Shown piece by piece: positions 33,562-42,552 of a stretch of 64,000 nucleotides of DNA. The DNA comes from RGIG2000 sp045612665 (GTDB taxonomy: Bacteria > Bacillota > Clostridia > Oscillospirales > CAG-272). The first letter of the stretch is position 1. Each line of letters begins with the position of its first letter. The notes beneath the pieces are model-generated. The model was not told the origin of the DNA, ran no database searches, and saw nothing but the letters and a program-made list of their open reading frames with translations. The stretch is taken from the NCBI GenBank assembly GCA_045612665.1, contig JAZKZO010000030.1, forward strand, positions 22,593 to 86,592. Direction: 5' to 3'. The position numbers were made by a program, and so were the translations under genes.

Positions 33562-35543
33562 ACCTTAATTCTCCTCATTTTTTCGTTAGTTGCTCTTCCG
33601 CTCTTATATGCCTCGATTATGCCGTAGCACTCATCCCTTTTCTCATCGGTAAAGATGAAATGAAGTGGAAATTCCTTTATTACGGAAAGCTTATCAGCCA
33701 TATAAATCGGTGTTGCGTTGTAGATTATATTACGGTGCCCGAATATGCCCTCGCAATACATTTTAGCGCCTGTACGGTCGCAAAGGTAAGCTTTGCACCT
33801 ATCGCAACCCTCGGTGCTTTTGATTACGCACTTATGTGTTGTCATAACAGGGAATTTTCCGTATGCGATAAGTGAGCCACCGATATCTCTTGCCTGTGGC
33901 AATGTAAGCTCAGGGGACAAGATGATGCTTTTTGCGCCCTTTTCCTTTAAATACTCTGCGCCCTCGCCGTTAAAGATGTTAAAGCGAAAATCGCAAATTA
34001 TCTCAAATCCAAGCTCCTTTAAAATGCTTATTTGACCGATATTTGAGGCAAGCGCATATTTTATGCCGTCGGCGCGCGCGTCCTTAAGTGTTGGAAGCAC
34101 GTCCTTCCATTCCTTGTCCAAAATAACAGGTGCCAGGCATATACCGTTTGCGCCACAGTCCTTTTCATATCTATCGGCATATACGAAGATTATATCAAAA
34201 TAGTCGCTATTTTCGGGGATTTGCTCCACTCTTGAAAAGAGGGCTGTTCTCTTATTAAATGCACCGAAAATGCGTTTTTTAGCCACATAGTCGGCTTTTT
34301 TTATCTCTCTTGCGCCAAGAAGCGTGTCTATCGCCTTGCGACGAAGTGCGTTAAGTGCGCTAACTCGAACCATTATGCCCTCGCTCTTTTCAACCTCTAT
34401 TTCGCCAAGTGAGAGAGGAGTTGTGCCGAGCTTTGAAAGATTCTTTATTATATCGCTTTCCGACATAGGCGCGCTTATTGCCATCTCGGGCGCATCACCG
34501 TAAACGGTTACGCTTTGAGTGCCATTCGACACGGTAAGCGACGATTTTTCGCCCAAAACAAACCGTGCGTGCATATTGATTTTCGGCTTTTCAAGCTCGA
34601 CCTCGACACTTTCAAGCCCCTTTGTGATTTCCTTATCCTGCTCCGAGCGCACCCCAAGCATCGCGTCGTCAATTCTAGATTTGAAATACCCGTCGGTAAA
34701 GCCCTGTCTTGAAAACAGCGCCTCAAGGTGCGAAAGCTCTCTTATACCAGCATTCCTTTTCTTATCCAAAAGCTCGCGCCAAATTTTGACCGTTCCGCCA
34801 ACGTAATCGGCACTTTTCATTCTTCCCTCGATTTTAAGAGATGACGCCCCCGTGTCGATAATTTCATCGATATGTGTGCAAAGCGACATATCCTTTAAGC
34901 TTAATGGATATGCGCTGTTTTTTCCTATTTTATACGGCAAGCGACACGGTTGAGCGCACTCTCCGCGATTTCCGCTTCGCCCACCCATTGCATAGCTCAT
35001 AAGGCACTGTCCCGACACGGACATACAGTGTGCACCGTGCACGAACATTTCAATTTCGGCATCAACCTCGTCGCAAATTTGCTTTATACTGTCCTTGTCA
35101 AGCTCTCTTGCAACCACGACACGCGCGCATCCCACATCCTCAAGTGCACGCACACCGTCTATATTATGAACGCTTGCCTGTGTGCTTGCGTGAATTTCAA
35201 GGCTTGGAAAATGCTCCTTTATAAGGCGCATAGCACCGATATCGGACACGATAAGTGCATCAACGCCACTCTCGTAAAGGGACGACACGTAGTCGAGCAT
35301 TTGCTCTATTTCCCTGTCCAAAATCGCGATATTAAGCGTAACAAAAGCCTTGACACCGTGTGCATGGCAAAGTCTAATCGCCTCACGCGCCTCGTCAAGG
35401 TTAAAGTTATTCGCTCTCATTCTCGCATTAAACAAATCCGTGCCGAAATAAACGGCATCAGCGCCCGATGCGATTGCCGATTTTAGTGCCTGCATATCCT
35501 TGGCGGGTGCCAAAAGCTCAGGCAGGGTGCTTTTATTTTTCAT
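33558..35543 (-). CDS. Peptidase U32 family protein (RlhA/YrrO-like)
   Basis: A 661-residue U32 protein. The N-terminal TIM-barrel part has ELLAPAKDMQALKSAI, the signature block EMFVHGAHCMSVSGQC (about 167-182) and the Cys-containing RSGNRGECAQPCR, then a DUF3656-like middle (about 330-420) and a C-terminal repeat. Members such as RlhA hydroxylate rRNA rather than cleave proteins, so the peptidase name may mislead; conserved Cys residues suggest an Fe-S cluster. Its start overlaps zapA by one base (TAATG). The zapA-U32 pairing is common in Firmicutes. Confidence 0.9.
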   Translation of the reverse strand: MKNKSTLPELLAPAKDMQALKSAIASGADAVYFGTDLFNARMRANNFNLDEAREAIRLCHAHGVKAFVTLNIAILDREIEQMLDYVSSLYESGVDALIVSDIGAMRLIKEHFPSLEIHASTQASVHNIDGVRALEDVGCARVVVARELDKDSIKQICDEVDAEIEMFVHGAHCMSVSGQCLMSYAMGGRSGNRGECAQPCRLPYKIGKNSAYPLSLKDMSLCTHIDEIIDTGASSLKIEGRMKSADYVGGTVKIWRELLDKKRNAGIRELSHLEALFSRQGFTDGYFKSRIDDAMLGVRSEQDKEITKGLESVEVELEKPKINMHARFVLGEKSSLTVSNGTQSVTVYGDAPEMAISAPMSESDIIKNLSKLGTTPLSLGEIEVEKSEGIMVRVSALNALRRKAIDTLLGAREIKKADYVAKKRIFGAFNKRTALFSRVEQIPENSDYFDIIFVYADRYEKDCGANGICLAPVILDKEWKDVLPTLKDARADGIKYALASNIGQISILKELGFEIICDFRFNIFNGEGAEYLKEKGAKSIILSPELTLPQARDIGGSLIAYGKFPVMTTHKCVIKSTEGCDRCKAYLCDRTGAKMYCEGIFGHRNIIYNATPIYMADKLSVIKEFPLHFIFTDEKRDECYGIIEAYKSGRATNEKMRRIKV

Positions 35544-35851
35544 TAGTTGTTTTCCGCGAGCTTAGCTCTTAATTCCTCGTTTTCCTTCTTCAAACGGTTA
35601 ACGTTTGCCTGATAAAGTGCAATTTGCGCCTCAAGATTTTTGAGCCTTCTTGAATCGCCTGCGCCTGTGCTGTAAAAGTCCATCGCGCAAAAGATTGACG
35701 CCTCAACAAGTGAGCAATTTTTTTGTGAGCGAAGCATCTTGGTTATTCTCTCGTTTACTGCGCTTGCAACGCCCTCGACGTACTCCTTGCCCTCCTCGGA
35801 CACGATGCCAAGCCTAACGCCTGCGATTTCAACAAAAAACTTCTCTTTCAT
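35543..35851 (-). CDS. zapA: Cell division protein ZapA
   Basis: A 102-residue protein: a beta-rich head (FFVEIAGVRLGIVSEE), a helical segment with VASAVNERI, and a C-terminal coiled coil (about 65-98). ZapA binds FtsZ and stabilises the Z-ring. The start at 35851 has AAGAGG upstream at a rather long spacing. It heads the zapA-U32-maf-nth operon from a TTGAAA-18-TATAAT promoter. Confidence 0.85.
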   Translation of the reverse strand: MKEKFFVEIAGVRLGIVSEEGKEYVEGVASAVNERITKMLRSQKNCSLVEASIFCAMDFYSTGAGDSRRLKNLEAQIALYQANVNRLKKENEELRAKLAENN

Positions 35852-35868
35852 AATCTTTTTTAAACCTC

Positions 35869-35897
35869 TTGAAATTTGCTTTCGTAATATGTATAAT
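35869..35897 (+). promoter_or_regulatory. Sigma-A promoter of proB
   Basis: TTGAAA (35869-35874), 17-bp spacer, TATAAT (35892-35897). It faces away from and partly overlaps the zapA leader. Confidence 0.75.
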
Positions 35898-35942
35898 ATA
35901 TAAAAATGGGCATATGCCACGCGCATATGTTGGTGTTAAACA

Positions 35943-35972
35943 TATTATACACCATAAAAAGACAAATTTCAA
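35943..35972 (-). promoter_or_regulatory. Sigma-A promoter of the zapA operon
   Basis: Minus-strand TTGAAA (35972-35967), 18-bp spacer, TATAAT (35948-35943). Between this and the proB promoter, CATATG is repeated (35910-35915 and 35923-35928). Confidence 0.7.
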
Positions 35973-36003
35973 CGACTTAATTTATTATTTTTTGGAGAAA
36001 AAT

Positions 36004-36795
36004 ATGGGCATTATCAAAAATTGCAAGAGAATCGTTATAAAAATCGGTACGTCTACACTTACCTATCAAAGCGGTGCGCTCAATTTGAGAAGAATTGAGC
36101 TTCTTACTCGCGCCGTGTCGGACTTCAAGAATGCGGGACACGAGGTTGTTATGGTCAGCTCCGGTGCCGTTGGTGCAGGCTTTGCCCGTCTTGCGCTTGA
36201 CGAATACCCGTCAACTCTTGCTCAAAAGCAGGCGTGTGCTGCCGTCGGACAAGGTCAGCTCGTTAAAATTTACGACGGATTTTTCTCAAATTACGGACAC
36301 ACAGTAGCTCAAATTCTTATGACAAAGGACGTCGTTGACGACCCTCACCGTCTTGAGCTTGCAAGAAACACCTTCTTCACTCTTATCAAGATGGGCTGTG
36401 TGCCGATTGTAAACGAAAACGACTCCGTTTCCTGTGAGGGACTTGACTTTGGCGGAAACGATACGCTCTCGGCATACGTTGCAATTGCCTGTCAGGCAGA
36501 CCTTATTATCAATCTAAGTGATATCGACGGTCTTTATAACAAGGACCCAAGAAAGCACGAGGATGCCGTTTTAATCGACCGTGTTGAGGAAATTAATGAT
36601 GAAATTCGCGCGTGTGCAGGCGGTGCAGGTACAAACCGCGGTACGGGTGGTATGATTGCGAAAATCAACGCAGCCGACATCGCATCAAGAAACGGAATTC
36701 CTATGCTTATTATCAACGGTGAGGACCCACATATTCTCTATGATATTCTCGACGGTAAGCATATGGGCACATATTTTGCCGCAAGAAAGGACTAA
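36004..36795 (+). CDS. proB: Glutamate 5-kinase
   Basis: First step of proline synthesis, phosphorylating glutamate. The 263-residue protein has the amino-acid kinase start VIKIGTSTLTYQSG, the SSGAVGAGF glycine loop and NENDSVS, and ends after the kinase domain; the C-terminal PUA domain of enterobacterial ProB is missing, as in many Firmicutes. The start at 36004 follows TTTTGGAG. proA follows by two bases, so the pair is an operon. Confidence 0.94.
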   Translation: MGIIKNCKRIVIKIGTSTLTYQSGALNLRRIELLTRAVSDFKNAGHEVVMVSSGAVGAGFARLALDEYPSTLAQKQACAAVGQGQLVKIYDGFFSNYGHTVAQILMTKDVVDDPHRLELARNTFFTLIKMGCVPIVNENDSVSCEGLDFGGNDTLSAYVAIACQADLIINLSDIDGLYNKDPRKHEDAVLIDRVEEINDEIRACAGGAGTNRGTGGMIAKINAADIASRNGIPMLIINGEDPHILYDILDGKHMGTYFAARKD

Positions 36796-36797
36796 AA

Positions 36798-38048
36798 ATG
36801 GAGCTTTTTGATACTGTTAAAAATATATGTGAGGGTGCAAAGGTTGCCTCTCGCTCTCTTGCTCTTTTGAGTGGCGAGAAAAGAAATGCGCTCCTTATAA
36901 AAATTGCCGATAATCTTAGTGCTAACGCATCGAAAATAATCGAGGCTAACGCGCTTGACCTTGCAAACGCAAAGGCTAACGGAATAAGCGACGCGATGCT
37001 CGACCGTCTTATGCTAAACGAGGCAAGAATTGACGGAATTAGCGATGCTATTGTTAAGATTGCATCTCTTGACGACCCTATTGGCGCAGGTGAAATCTTC
37101 ACTCGTCCAAACGGTCTTGAAATACACAAAATGTGCGTGCCACTTGGTGTTGTTGCTATGATTTACGAGGCGCGCCCAAACGTTACTCCCGACGCATCAT
37201 CTCTTTGTCTTAAAAGCGGAAATGCAGTTGTGCTAAGAGGTGGCAAGGAAGCCATCAACTCAAACAAGGCTATCGTTTCAGTAATTCGTGCTACTCTTTT
37301 AGAGTGCGGTGTTGATGAAAACGCCGTTTCACTTATCGAGGACACCTCTCGCGAGAGCGCAAACGTGCTTATGAGCATGCGCGGTTATATTGACGTTCTT
37401 ATTCCACGCGGTGGAAAGGGACTTATAAAAAGCGTTGTTGAAAGGGCTAACGTTCCCGTTATCGAAACAGGTGCGGGCAACTGCCATCTTTTCGTTGACG
37501 AGAGTGCCGATATTGATATGGCAATCAAGGTCGCTCTTAACGCAAAATGCTCACGCCCAAGCGTATGTAACGCCATAGAAACAATTCTTTTGCACAAGAG
37601 TGTGGCAGATAAGTTCTTGACTTTCTTCTATGACGAAACAAGAAAATACGCCCTCGATATTCGCGGATGCGAAAAATGCAAGGCTATCTTGCCTCAAATA
37701 AACGATGCAACCGATGAGGACTATGCAACCGAATATGACGATTATATCGTATCGGTCAAGGTTGTTGACGGTGTGGCAGATGCAGTTGCACACATAAACA
37801 AATACACAACAGGACACAGTGAGGCTATTATCACGGAAAGCGCGCGAAATGCCGATTACTTTGTAAATAGCATTGATAGCTGTGCGCTATACGTAAACGC
37901 ATCTACTCGCTTTACCGACGGTGGCGAGTTCGGCTTTGGCGCAGAGATTGGAATTTCCACTCAAAAGCTACACGTGAGAGGTCCTATGGGGCTTAGCGCG
38001 CTCACAACCTCAAAATACATTATTAAGGGCGACGGACAGGTAAGATGA
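36798..38048 (+). CDS. proA: Glutamate-5-semialdehyde dehydrogenase
   Basis: Reduces gamma-glutamyl phosphate to glutamate semialdehyde, second step of proline synthesis. The 416 residues match ProA length; GVVAMIYEARPNVT and the catalytic-Cys segment AKCSRPSVCNA are visible, and the end TSKYIIKGDGQVR is typical. The ribosome binding site AGGAC lies in the end of proB. No proC is in the window. Confidence 0.96.
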   Translation: MELFDTVKNICEGAKVASRSLALLSGEKRNALLIKIADNLSANASKIIEANALDLANAKANGISDAMLDRLMLNEARIDGISDAIVKIASLDDPIGAGEIFTRPNGLEIHKMCVPLGVVAMIYEARPNVTPDASSLCLKSGNAVVLRGGKEAINSNKAIVSVIRATLLECGVDENAVSLIEDTSRESANVLMSMRGYIDVLIPRGGKGLIKSVVERANVPVIETGAGNCHLFVDESADIDMAIKVALNAKCSRPSVCNAIETILLHKSVADKFLTFFYDETRKYALDIRGCEKCKAILPQINDATDEDYATEYDDYIVSVKVVDGVADAVAHINKYTTGHSEAIITESARNADYFVNSIDSCALYVNASTRFTDGGEFGFGAEIGISTQKLHVRGPMGLSALTTSKYIIKGDGQVR

Positions 38049-39265
38049 AGGAAGTAATTTTATGTAAATACGGAGAGGTTATCCTTAAGGGCGCTAACCG
38101 TTCCGAATTTGAAGCAAAAATGCTCAAGGAGCTTCGTAGAAGAGCTAAGCGTATCGGTAATTTCAAGATACATTATGCGCAATCTACCGTTTTTTGCGAG
38201 CCTCTTGACGAGGATAGTAACGAGGCAATCGACGAGATGGCCGAGCAGGCAAAGCACGTTTTCGGCTTTGTCGGTGTTACTCGTGCAATCGCTTGCGAAA
38301 AAAATATGGACACCATTCTCGAAATGGTGAAAAAATACATTCCCGAGCGTCTTAAGGGCTACAAGTCCTTCAAGGCTACCGCGAAGCGTGCTGACAAGCG
38401 CTTCCCTCTTGGCTCTCCCGAGATTGCAGGAGAGGTCGGTGCGGCAATTTTAGAGGCTACGGGTGGTAAAATCAAGGTTGACCTTCACAATCCTGAAATT
38501 ATAGTTCAGGTTGAGATAAGAGAAAGCCTTGCATACATTCACGCAGGTCAGGAAAAGGGCGCGGGCGGAATTCCCTCGGGCTCTAGTGGAAAGGGACTTC
38601 TCCTTTTGTCGGGCGGAATCGACTCCCCTGTTGCCGGCTTTATGATGGCAAAGCGCGGTGTGCTTATCGAGGCAATTCACTTTGAAAGCTATCCGTACAC
38701 CTCGGAGCGTGCGCGTGAAAAGGTGCTTGAGCTTGCAAAGGTGCTAACCGATTACACAATGCGTATGAGAGTTCATATAGTTTCTCTTACAAAAATTCAA
38801 GAGCTTCTTCGCGACAACTGCGACGAGGATTATTTCACACTTCTTTTGAGAAGATATATGATGGCAATTTCCGTTAAGCTCGCACACGAGCTTGACTGTG
38901 ATGCAATAATCACAGGTGAAAGCCTCGGACAGGTTGCATCGCAAACTATGAAGGCTATAAACGTAACCAACGCAATGTCCGATATTCCTGTTTACCGTCC
39001 GCTTATCGGTATGGACAAGGAGGAAATCATTCAAATTTCAAGAAAAATCGGCGCATACGACACCTCTATTCTTCCTTACGAGGACTGTTGTACTGTCTTT
39101 ACACCAAGGCATCCACGCACACGTCCCGAGCTTGAAAAGGTTATCGAGGAAGAAAACAAGCTCGACTTTAACGCACTAGTTGAGGAAGCGTATGCGACAA
39201 AATATGCAGTTGTTGTTAAGCAATTTGGAGATAATATAATCGAGGGGGAAGGCAAGGATGAGTAA
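38045..39265 (+). CDS. thiI: tRNA 4-thiouridine synthetase ThiI
   Basis: A 406-residue enzyme that thiolates U8 of tRNA. It has an N-terminal ferredoxin-like and THUMP region (1-165) and an ATP-PPase domain with LLSGGIDSPVAG (about 186-197). The C-terminal rhodanese domain of the E. coli enzyme is absent, as is usual in Gram-positives. ATGA overlap with proA implies co-translation. The sulfur-donating cysteine desulfurase is not adjacent. Confidence 0.95.
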   Translation: MKEVILCKYGEVILKGANRSEFEAKMLKELRRRAKRIGNFKIHYAQSTVFCEPLDEDSNEAIDEMAEQAKHVFGFVGVTRAIACEKNMDTILEMVKKYIPERLKGYKSFKATAKRADKRFPLGSPEIAGEVGAAILEATGGKIKVDLHNPEIIVQVEIRESLAYIHAGQEKGAGGIPSGSSGKGLLLLSGGIDSPVAGFMMAKRGVLIEAIHFESYPYTSERAREKVLELAKVLTDYTMRMRVHIVSLTKIQELLRDNCDEDYFTLLLRRYMMAISVKLAHELDCDAIITGESLGQVASQTMKAINVTNAMSDIPVYRPLIGMDKEEIIQISRKIGAYDTSILPYEDCCTVFTPRHPRTRPELEKVIEEENKLDFNALVEEAYATKYAVVVKQFGDNIIEGEGKDE

Positions 39266-39509
39266 AAAATATATCACGTTAGCCGATGAAACAGGCGCAA
39301 GCACTCTTTATGAGATTTTGGACGAATGTACAATTGACGGTGGCGCGTATCTCGCTATCGTGCCTGTCGCAACCGAGTATTATGTTGTCAAAAAGGTAAA
39401 TGCTGGCAAGAAAAACGAGAGCTTCGTGTCAATTGACGGCAAGGAGCTTGAAAAGGCAGAGGGAATTTTCCAATCTCGTCTTAGCGCAATAGACTACGAT
39501 AACGAATAA
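39258..39509 (+). CDS. DUF1292 family protein
   Basis: An 83-residue acidic protein with the DUF1292 pattern: ITLADE, YEILDECTIDGGAYLAIVPV, then a loop and FVSIDGKELEKAEGIFQSRL. Function unknown in the family. The start overlaps the end of thiI by 8 bases, with GGGGGAAGG upstream. Last gene of the proBA-thiI operon. Confidence 0.85.
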   Translation: MSKKYITLADETGASTLYEILDECTIDGGAYLAIVPVATEYYVVKKVNAGKKNESFVSIDGKELEKAEGIFQSRLSAIDYDNE

Positions 39510-39516
39510 AAAAAGA

Positions 39517-39545
39517 AAACAGGTTCGGTTGAACCTGTTTTTTAT
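39517..39545. terminator. Bidirectional terminator after the proBA-thiI operon
   Basis: AAACAGGTTC/GAACCTGTTT stem with 4-base loop and T-runs on both strands, between convergent genes. Confidence 0.92.
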
Positions 39546-40297
39546 TAGCCTAAAAGTATGTCGGTTACAAGCATTATGCAAAAGCCGACAAGGAGTGCGT
39601 ACGTCGCGCCTCGCTGATGTCCGTCTCCGTGAGTTTCGGAGAGCATTTCATCACTTACAACGTAAAGCATTGTTCCGCCTGCAAACGCAAGAGCGAATGG
39701 CAAAACGAATGATGCGATGCTTACGGCAAAATATCCGATAAACGTTCCGACAACCTCAACAAGTCCTGTAAAGGCTGCAATGAGGAAGGTTTTTGATGGC
39801 TTGATGCCCGATGCAATCATCGGTGGGATTATAATCATTCCCTCGGGGATATTCTGAAGGGCAATACCGATAGCGATAAGAAGCGCTTGATTTGTGTCAT
39901 CGCTTCCAAAGCCAACGCCTGCCGCAATTCCCTCGGGAAGGTTGTGAATTGCAATTGCCGTTACAAAAAGGATTACCTTTGAAAGATTTGTAGCCCTATG
40001 CTCCTCGCTATCAACACCTGCAAGCTTATGAAGGTGAGGAACGAGCTTGTCTATTAAGTTAAGGCACACAGCACCGATAAAAATACCGACTACTGTGATT
40101 ATAATTCCGTATTTTCCACCGTATTCAACCGACGGTATGATAAGTCCAATTACGCTCGCGGCAAGCATAATTCCTGCGGCAAAGGACATAACGATATCAC
40201 TAAACTTGTGAGAAATATTTTTAAAGGCAAAGCCGATTATCGCACCGAAAACGGTTGCACCGCCAACGCCTAATGCAGTTAGTAAAACGAGCTCCAT
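39545..40297 (-). CDS. ZIP-family divalent metal transporter
   Basis: A 250-residue membrane protein with about eight helices. The metal-binding helices read IHNLPEGIAAGVGF (about 134-147) and LQNIPEGMIIIPP (about 163-175), diagnostic of ZIP. A short cytosolic loop HLHKLAGVDSEEHR carries His residues. Imports zinc or a related divalent ion. A second ZIP gene lies at 53134. Promoter TTGACA-17-TAAAAT directly upstream, divergent from the GH78-like gene. Confidence 0.92.
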   Translation of the reverse strand: MELVLLTALGVGGATVFGAIIGFAFKNISHKFSDIVMSFAAGIMLAASVIGLIIPSVEYGGKYGIIITVVGIFIGAVCLNLIDKLVPHLHKLAGVDSEEHRATNLSKVILFVTAIAIHNLPEGIAAGVGFGSDDTNQALLIAIGIALQNIPEGMIIIPPMIASGIKPSKTFLIAAFTGLVEVVGTFIGYFAVSIASFVLPFALAFAGGTMLYVVSDEMLSETHGDGHQRGATYALLVGFCIMLVTDILLG

Positions 40298-40321
40298 AAA
40301 ATCCCCCTTAATTTCTTATAC

Positions 40322-40350
40322 ATTTTATCATAAGGCTAGGATTATGTCAA
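40322..40350 (-). promoter_or_regulatory. Sigma-A promoter of the first ZIP gene
   Basis: Minus-strand TTGACA (40350-40345), 17-bp spacer, TAAAAT (40327-40322). Confidence 0.78.
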
Positions 40351-40368
40351 GATAAAATCGTGCGCTAC

Positions 40369-40397
40369 TTGACATAATTTTTCTTTAATAGTATAAT
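40369..40397 (+). promoter_or_regulatory. Consensus sigma-A promoter of the GH78-like gene
   Basis: Exact consensus TTGACA (40369-40374), 17-bp spacer, TATAAT (40392-40397). Confidence 0.85.
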
Positions 40398-40434
40398 TAA
40401 ATAAATAAGCAAGATTACTCTAAAGGAGATATTT

Positions 40435-42552
40435 ATGGTTTTCCAAAAAACAAAATTTGACAAGGCGACAAGCATTTGGCCCAAGGGACTTCGAGATGAG
40501 ATGAACATAACCGTTGCGTTTGTAGCCGAGTGCGATAAGGGAGATTTTACTCTTAGACTGTGCGCGCAAAGCGACTATCAGCTTTTTATAAACAAGGAAT
40601 TTATAATGAGTGGCCCTTCCCGTGCAGGTCGTGGCTTTTATCGCGTTGATGAAATTGATGTTTCAAAGCATCTTACAAGAGATAAAAATGAGCTTTTGGT
40701 GCTAGTTAACTCATACAGGTGCGACAATTTTTATCTAATAAATCAAGCCCCCTTCCTTTGCGCGGAGCTAATCGGCAAGGACGGTGCAAGCTGTGAAACA
40801 GGCTCTGAGGCGTGGCGCGCTTATCGCTATACGCAAAAGCTTCAAAGGGTACAAAGATACGCCTTTCAGCGTCCGTTTACCGAGGTGTATGACTTTACCT
40901 CTCTTTCTCCGCTTGAAATATGCGGCGAGGCGCTTGAATGTGAAAGCATTGAAATCGACACCTTTATTTGCCGTGAGGTAAGCTATCCTGTCTTTCCGTT
41001 TGAGCCGTACAAGTGCGTTTTGGAGAGTGGCTTAGTTAGCACCGACAACACCTCTAGCCGTTTTTCGCCTTGGTGGGTGAATATGATTGGCAAGCAGTGC
41101 GACGGCTTTATTGATAGCGCTCTTGAGCTTAAATCGACCGATATTGCCGACTCTCTTACATATATCCCCGACAATATCACAGGCGACAAAATCGGCAAAA
41201 ATCAGTACAAGATGCTCGAAATGAGTGCTAATATAACGGGCTTTATCCGTGCCGAGCTTGAATGTGAGAGCGACACCACGCTTTGCCTTATTTTCGACGA
41301 AATTCTTATTAACGGCAAGCTGAATTATCAAAGAATGGAATGTGCAAACATTCTCGTTTTCAAGCTTAAGGGTGGCAATAAATACACTCTTATCAGTGCC
41401 GAGCCTTACACCTTCAAGTATATGAACGTGGTATCGCTTGACGGTGAAATCAGCCTTAACAGTCTTGGAATTATTCGCACAGACTTCAACGAAAGTGAGA
41501 TTATCAAGACTATTCGCGACGATGCCGACGAGCAAATTAAGAGAATTTACGCATCTGCTCTTGAAACCTTCCGTCAAAACTCATACGATATCTTTATGGA
41601 TTGTCCATCTCGTGAGCGTGCAGGTTGGCTTTGCGATAGCTTCTTCACCTCAAGGGTTGAATATCTTATGAGTGGAAAAAGCACCGTTGAGCGTGCATTC
41701 CTTTCCAACTTCGTAATGGAAAAGGATTACGGAATTTTGCCAAAGGGAATGCTCCCTATGTGCTATCCTGCCGACCACAAGGACGGAAACTTCATTCCAA
41801 ACTGGGCAATGTGGTACGTGCTTGAGCTAAAGGAATATTTAAAAAGAACAGGCGACAGGGCCTTTGTCGATGGCATAAAGGAAAAGCTTTATGCGCTTCT
41901 CGATTACTTTAAGGGCTTCGAAAACGAAAGAGGACTTCTTTGCCACCTAAAGGGCTGGGTGTTCGTTGAATGGTCAAGATGCAATTCCTTAACACAAGAT
42001 ATAAACTATCCTACAAATATGCTCTACTGTGCGTTTAAAGAGGCTCTTTACGAGCTCTATGGTGATAGCGAGCTACACGCGCAGGCATCAAAATTAAAGG
42101 AAGTAATCCGAGGCGAGGCGCGCATAGGCGACTTCTTCTGCGATAATGCCGTAAAAGGTGAGAACGGAAAATACGCCCTCTCGGGAGAGCTTACCGAAAC
42201 CTGTCAGTATTATGCATTCTTCTGCGGAGTTGCAACTCCCGAAACGGATAGCGAGCTTTGGGAAATTATGATACGCGACTTCGGCTCAAAGAGAAAGCAA
42301 AGTGGCAAGTGGGAGAATATCCATTTTTCAAACGCGTTTATCGGCAATTACTTGCGCCTTTTGCTTCTTGAAAAGGCAGGTCTTTTTGAGGAGCTTGAAA
42401 GTGATATTCGCGGTTATTTTGACTACATGGCTCTCAAAACAGGCACGCTTTGGGAAAACGACACTCCGAGTGCAAGCTGTAATCACGGCTTTGCATCACA
42501 TGTGCTTATTTGGCTCGATAAGTTAGGTTATTTAAGGAGTAAAAATGACTGA
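40435..42552 (+). CDS. GH78-like (alpha-L-rhamnosidase-type) cytosolic glycosidase
   Basis: A 705-residue protein without signal peptide. N-terminal beta-sandwich domains (about 1-340) include the motif YQLFINKEFIMSGPSRAG, as in rhamnosidase accessory domains. The (alpha/alpha)6 barrel begins near 370 with FMDCPSRERAGWLCDS, corresponding to the GH78 block that holds the catalytic acid, and WVFVEWSR and GELTETCQYYAFF follow. The exact sugar is uncertain. The ribosome binding site is AAAGGAG. Its end overlaps the start of a MATE transporter gene by 8 bases. Confidence 0.78.
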   Translation: MVFQKTKFDKATSIWPKGLRDEMNITVAFVAECDKGDFTLRLCAQSDYQLFINKEFIMSGPSRAGRGFYRVDEIDVSKHLTRDKNELLVLVNSYRCDNFYLINQAPFLCAELIGKDGASCETGSEAWRAYRYTQKLQRVQRYAFQRPFTEVYDFTSLSPLEICGEALECESIEIDTFICREVSYPVFPFEPYKCVLESGLVSTDNTSSRFSPWWVNMIGKQCDGFIDSALELKSTDIADSLTYIPDNITGDKIGKNQYKMLEMSANITGFIRAELECESDTTLCLIFDEILINGKLNYQRMECANILVFKLKGGNKYTLISAEPYTFKYMNVVSLDGEISLNSLGIIRTDFNESEIIKTIRDDADEQIKRIYASALETFRQNSYDIFMDCPSRERAGWLCDSFFTSRVEYLMSGKSTVERAFLSNFVMEKDYGILPKGMLPMCYPADHKDGNFIPNWAMWYVLELKEYLKRTGDRAFVDGIKEKLYALLDYFKGFENERGLLCHLKGWVFVEWSRCNSLTQDINYPTNMLYCAFKEALYELYGDSELHAQASKLKEVIRGEARIGDFFCDNAVKGENGKYALSGELTETCQYYAFFCGVATPETDSELWEIMIRDFGSKRKQSGKWENIHFSNAFIGNYLRLLLLEKAGLFEELESDIRGYFDYMALKTGTLWENDTPSASCNHGFASHVLIWLDKLGYLRSKND

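Noticed and set aside
34950..35486. 178-codon open frame antisense to the U32 gene
   Set aside because: No start signals, Cys/His/Asn-rich composition typical of a shadow.
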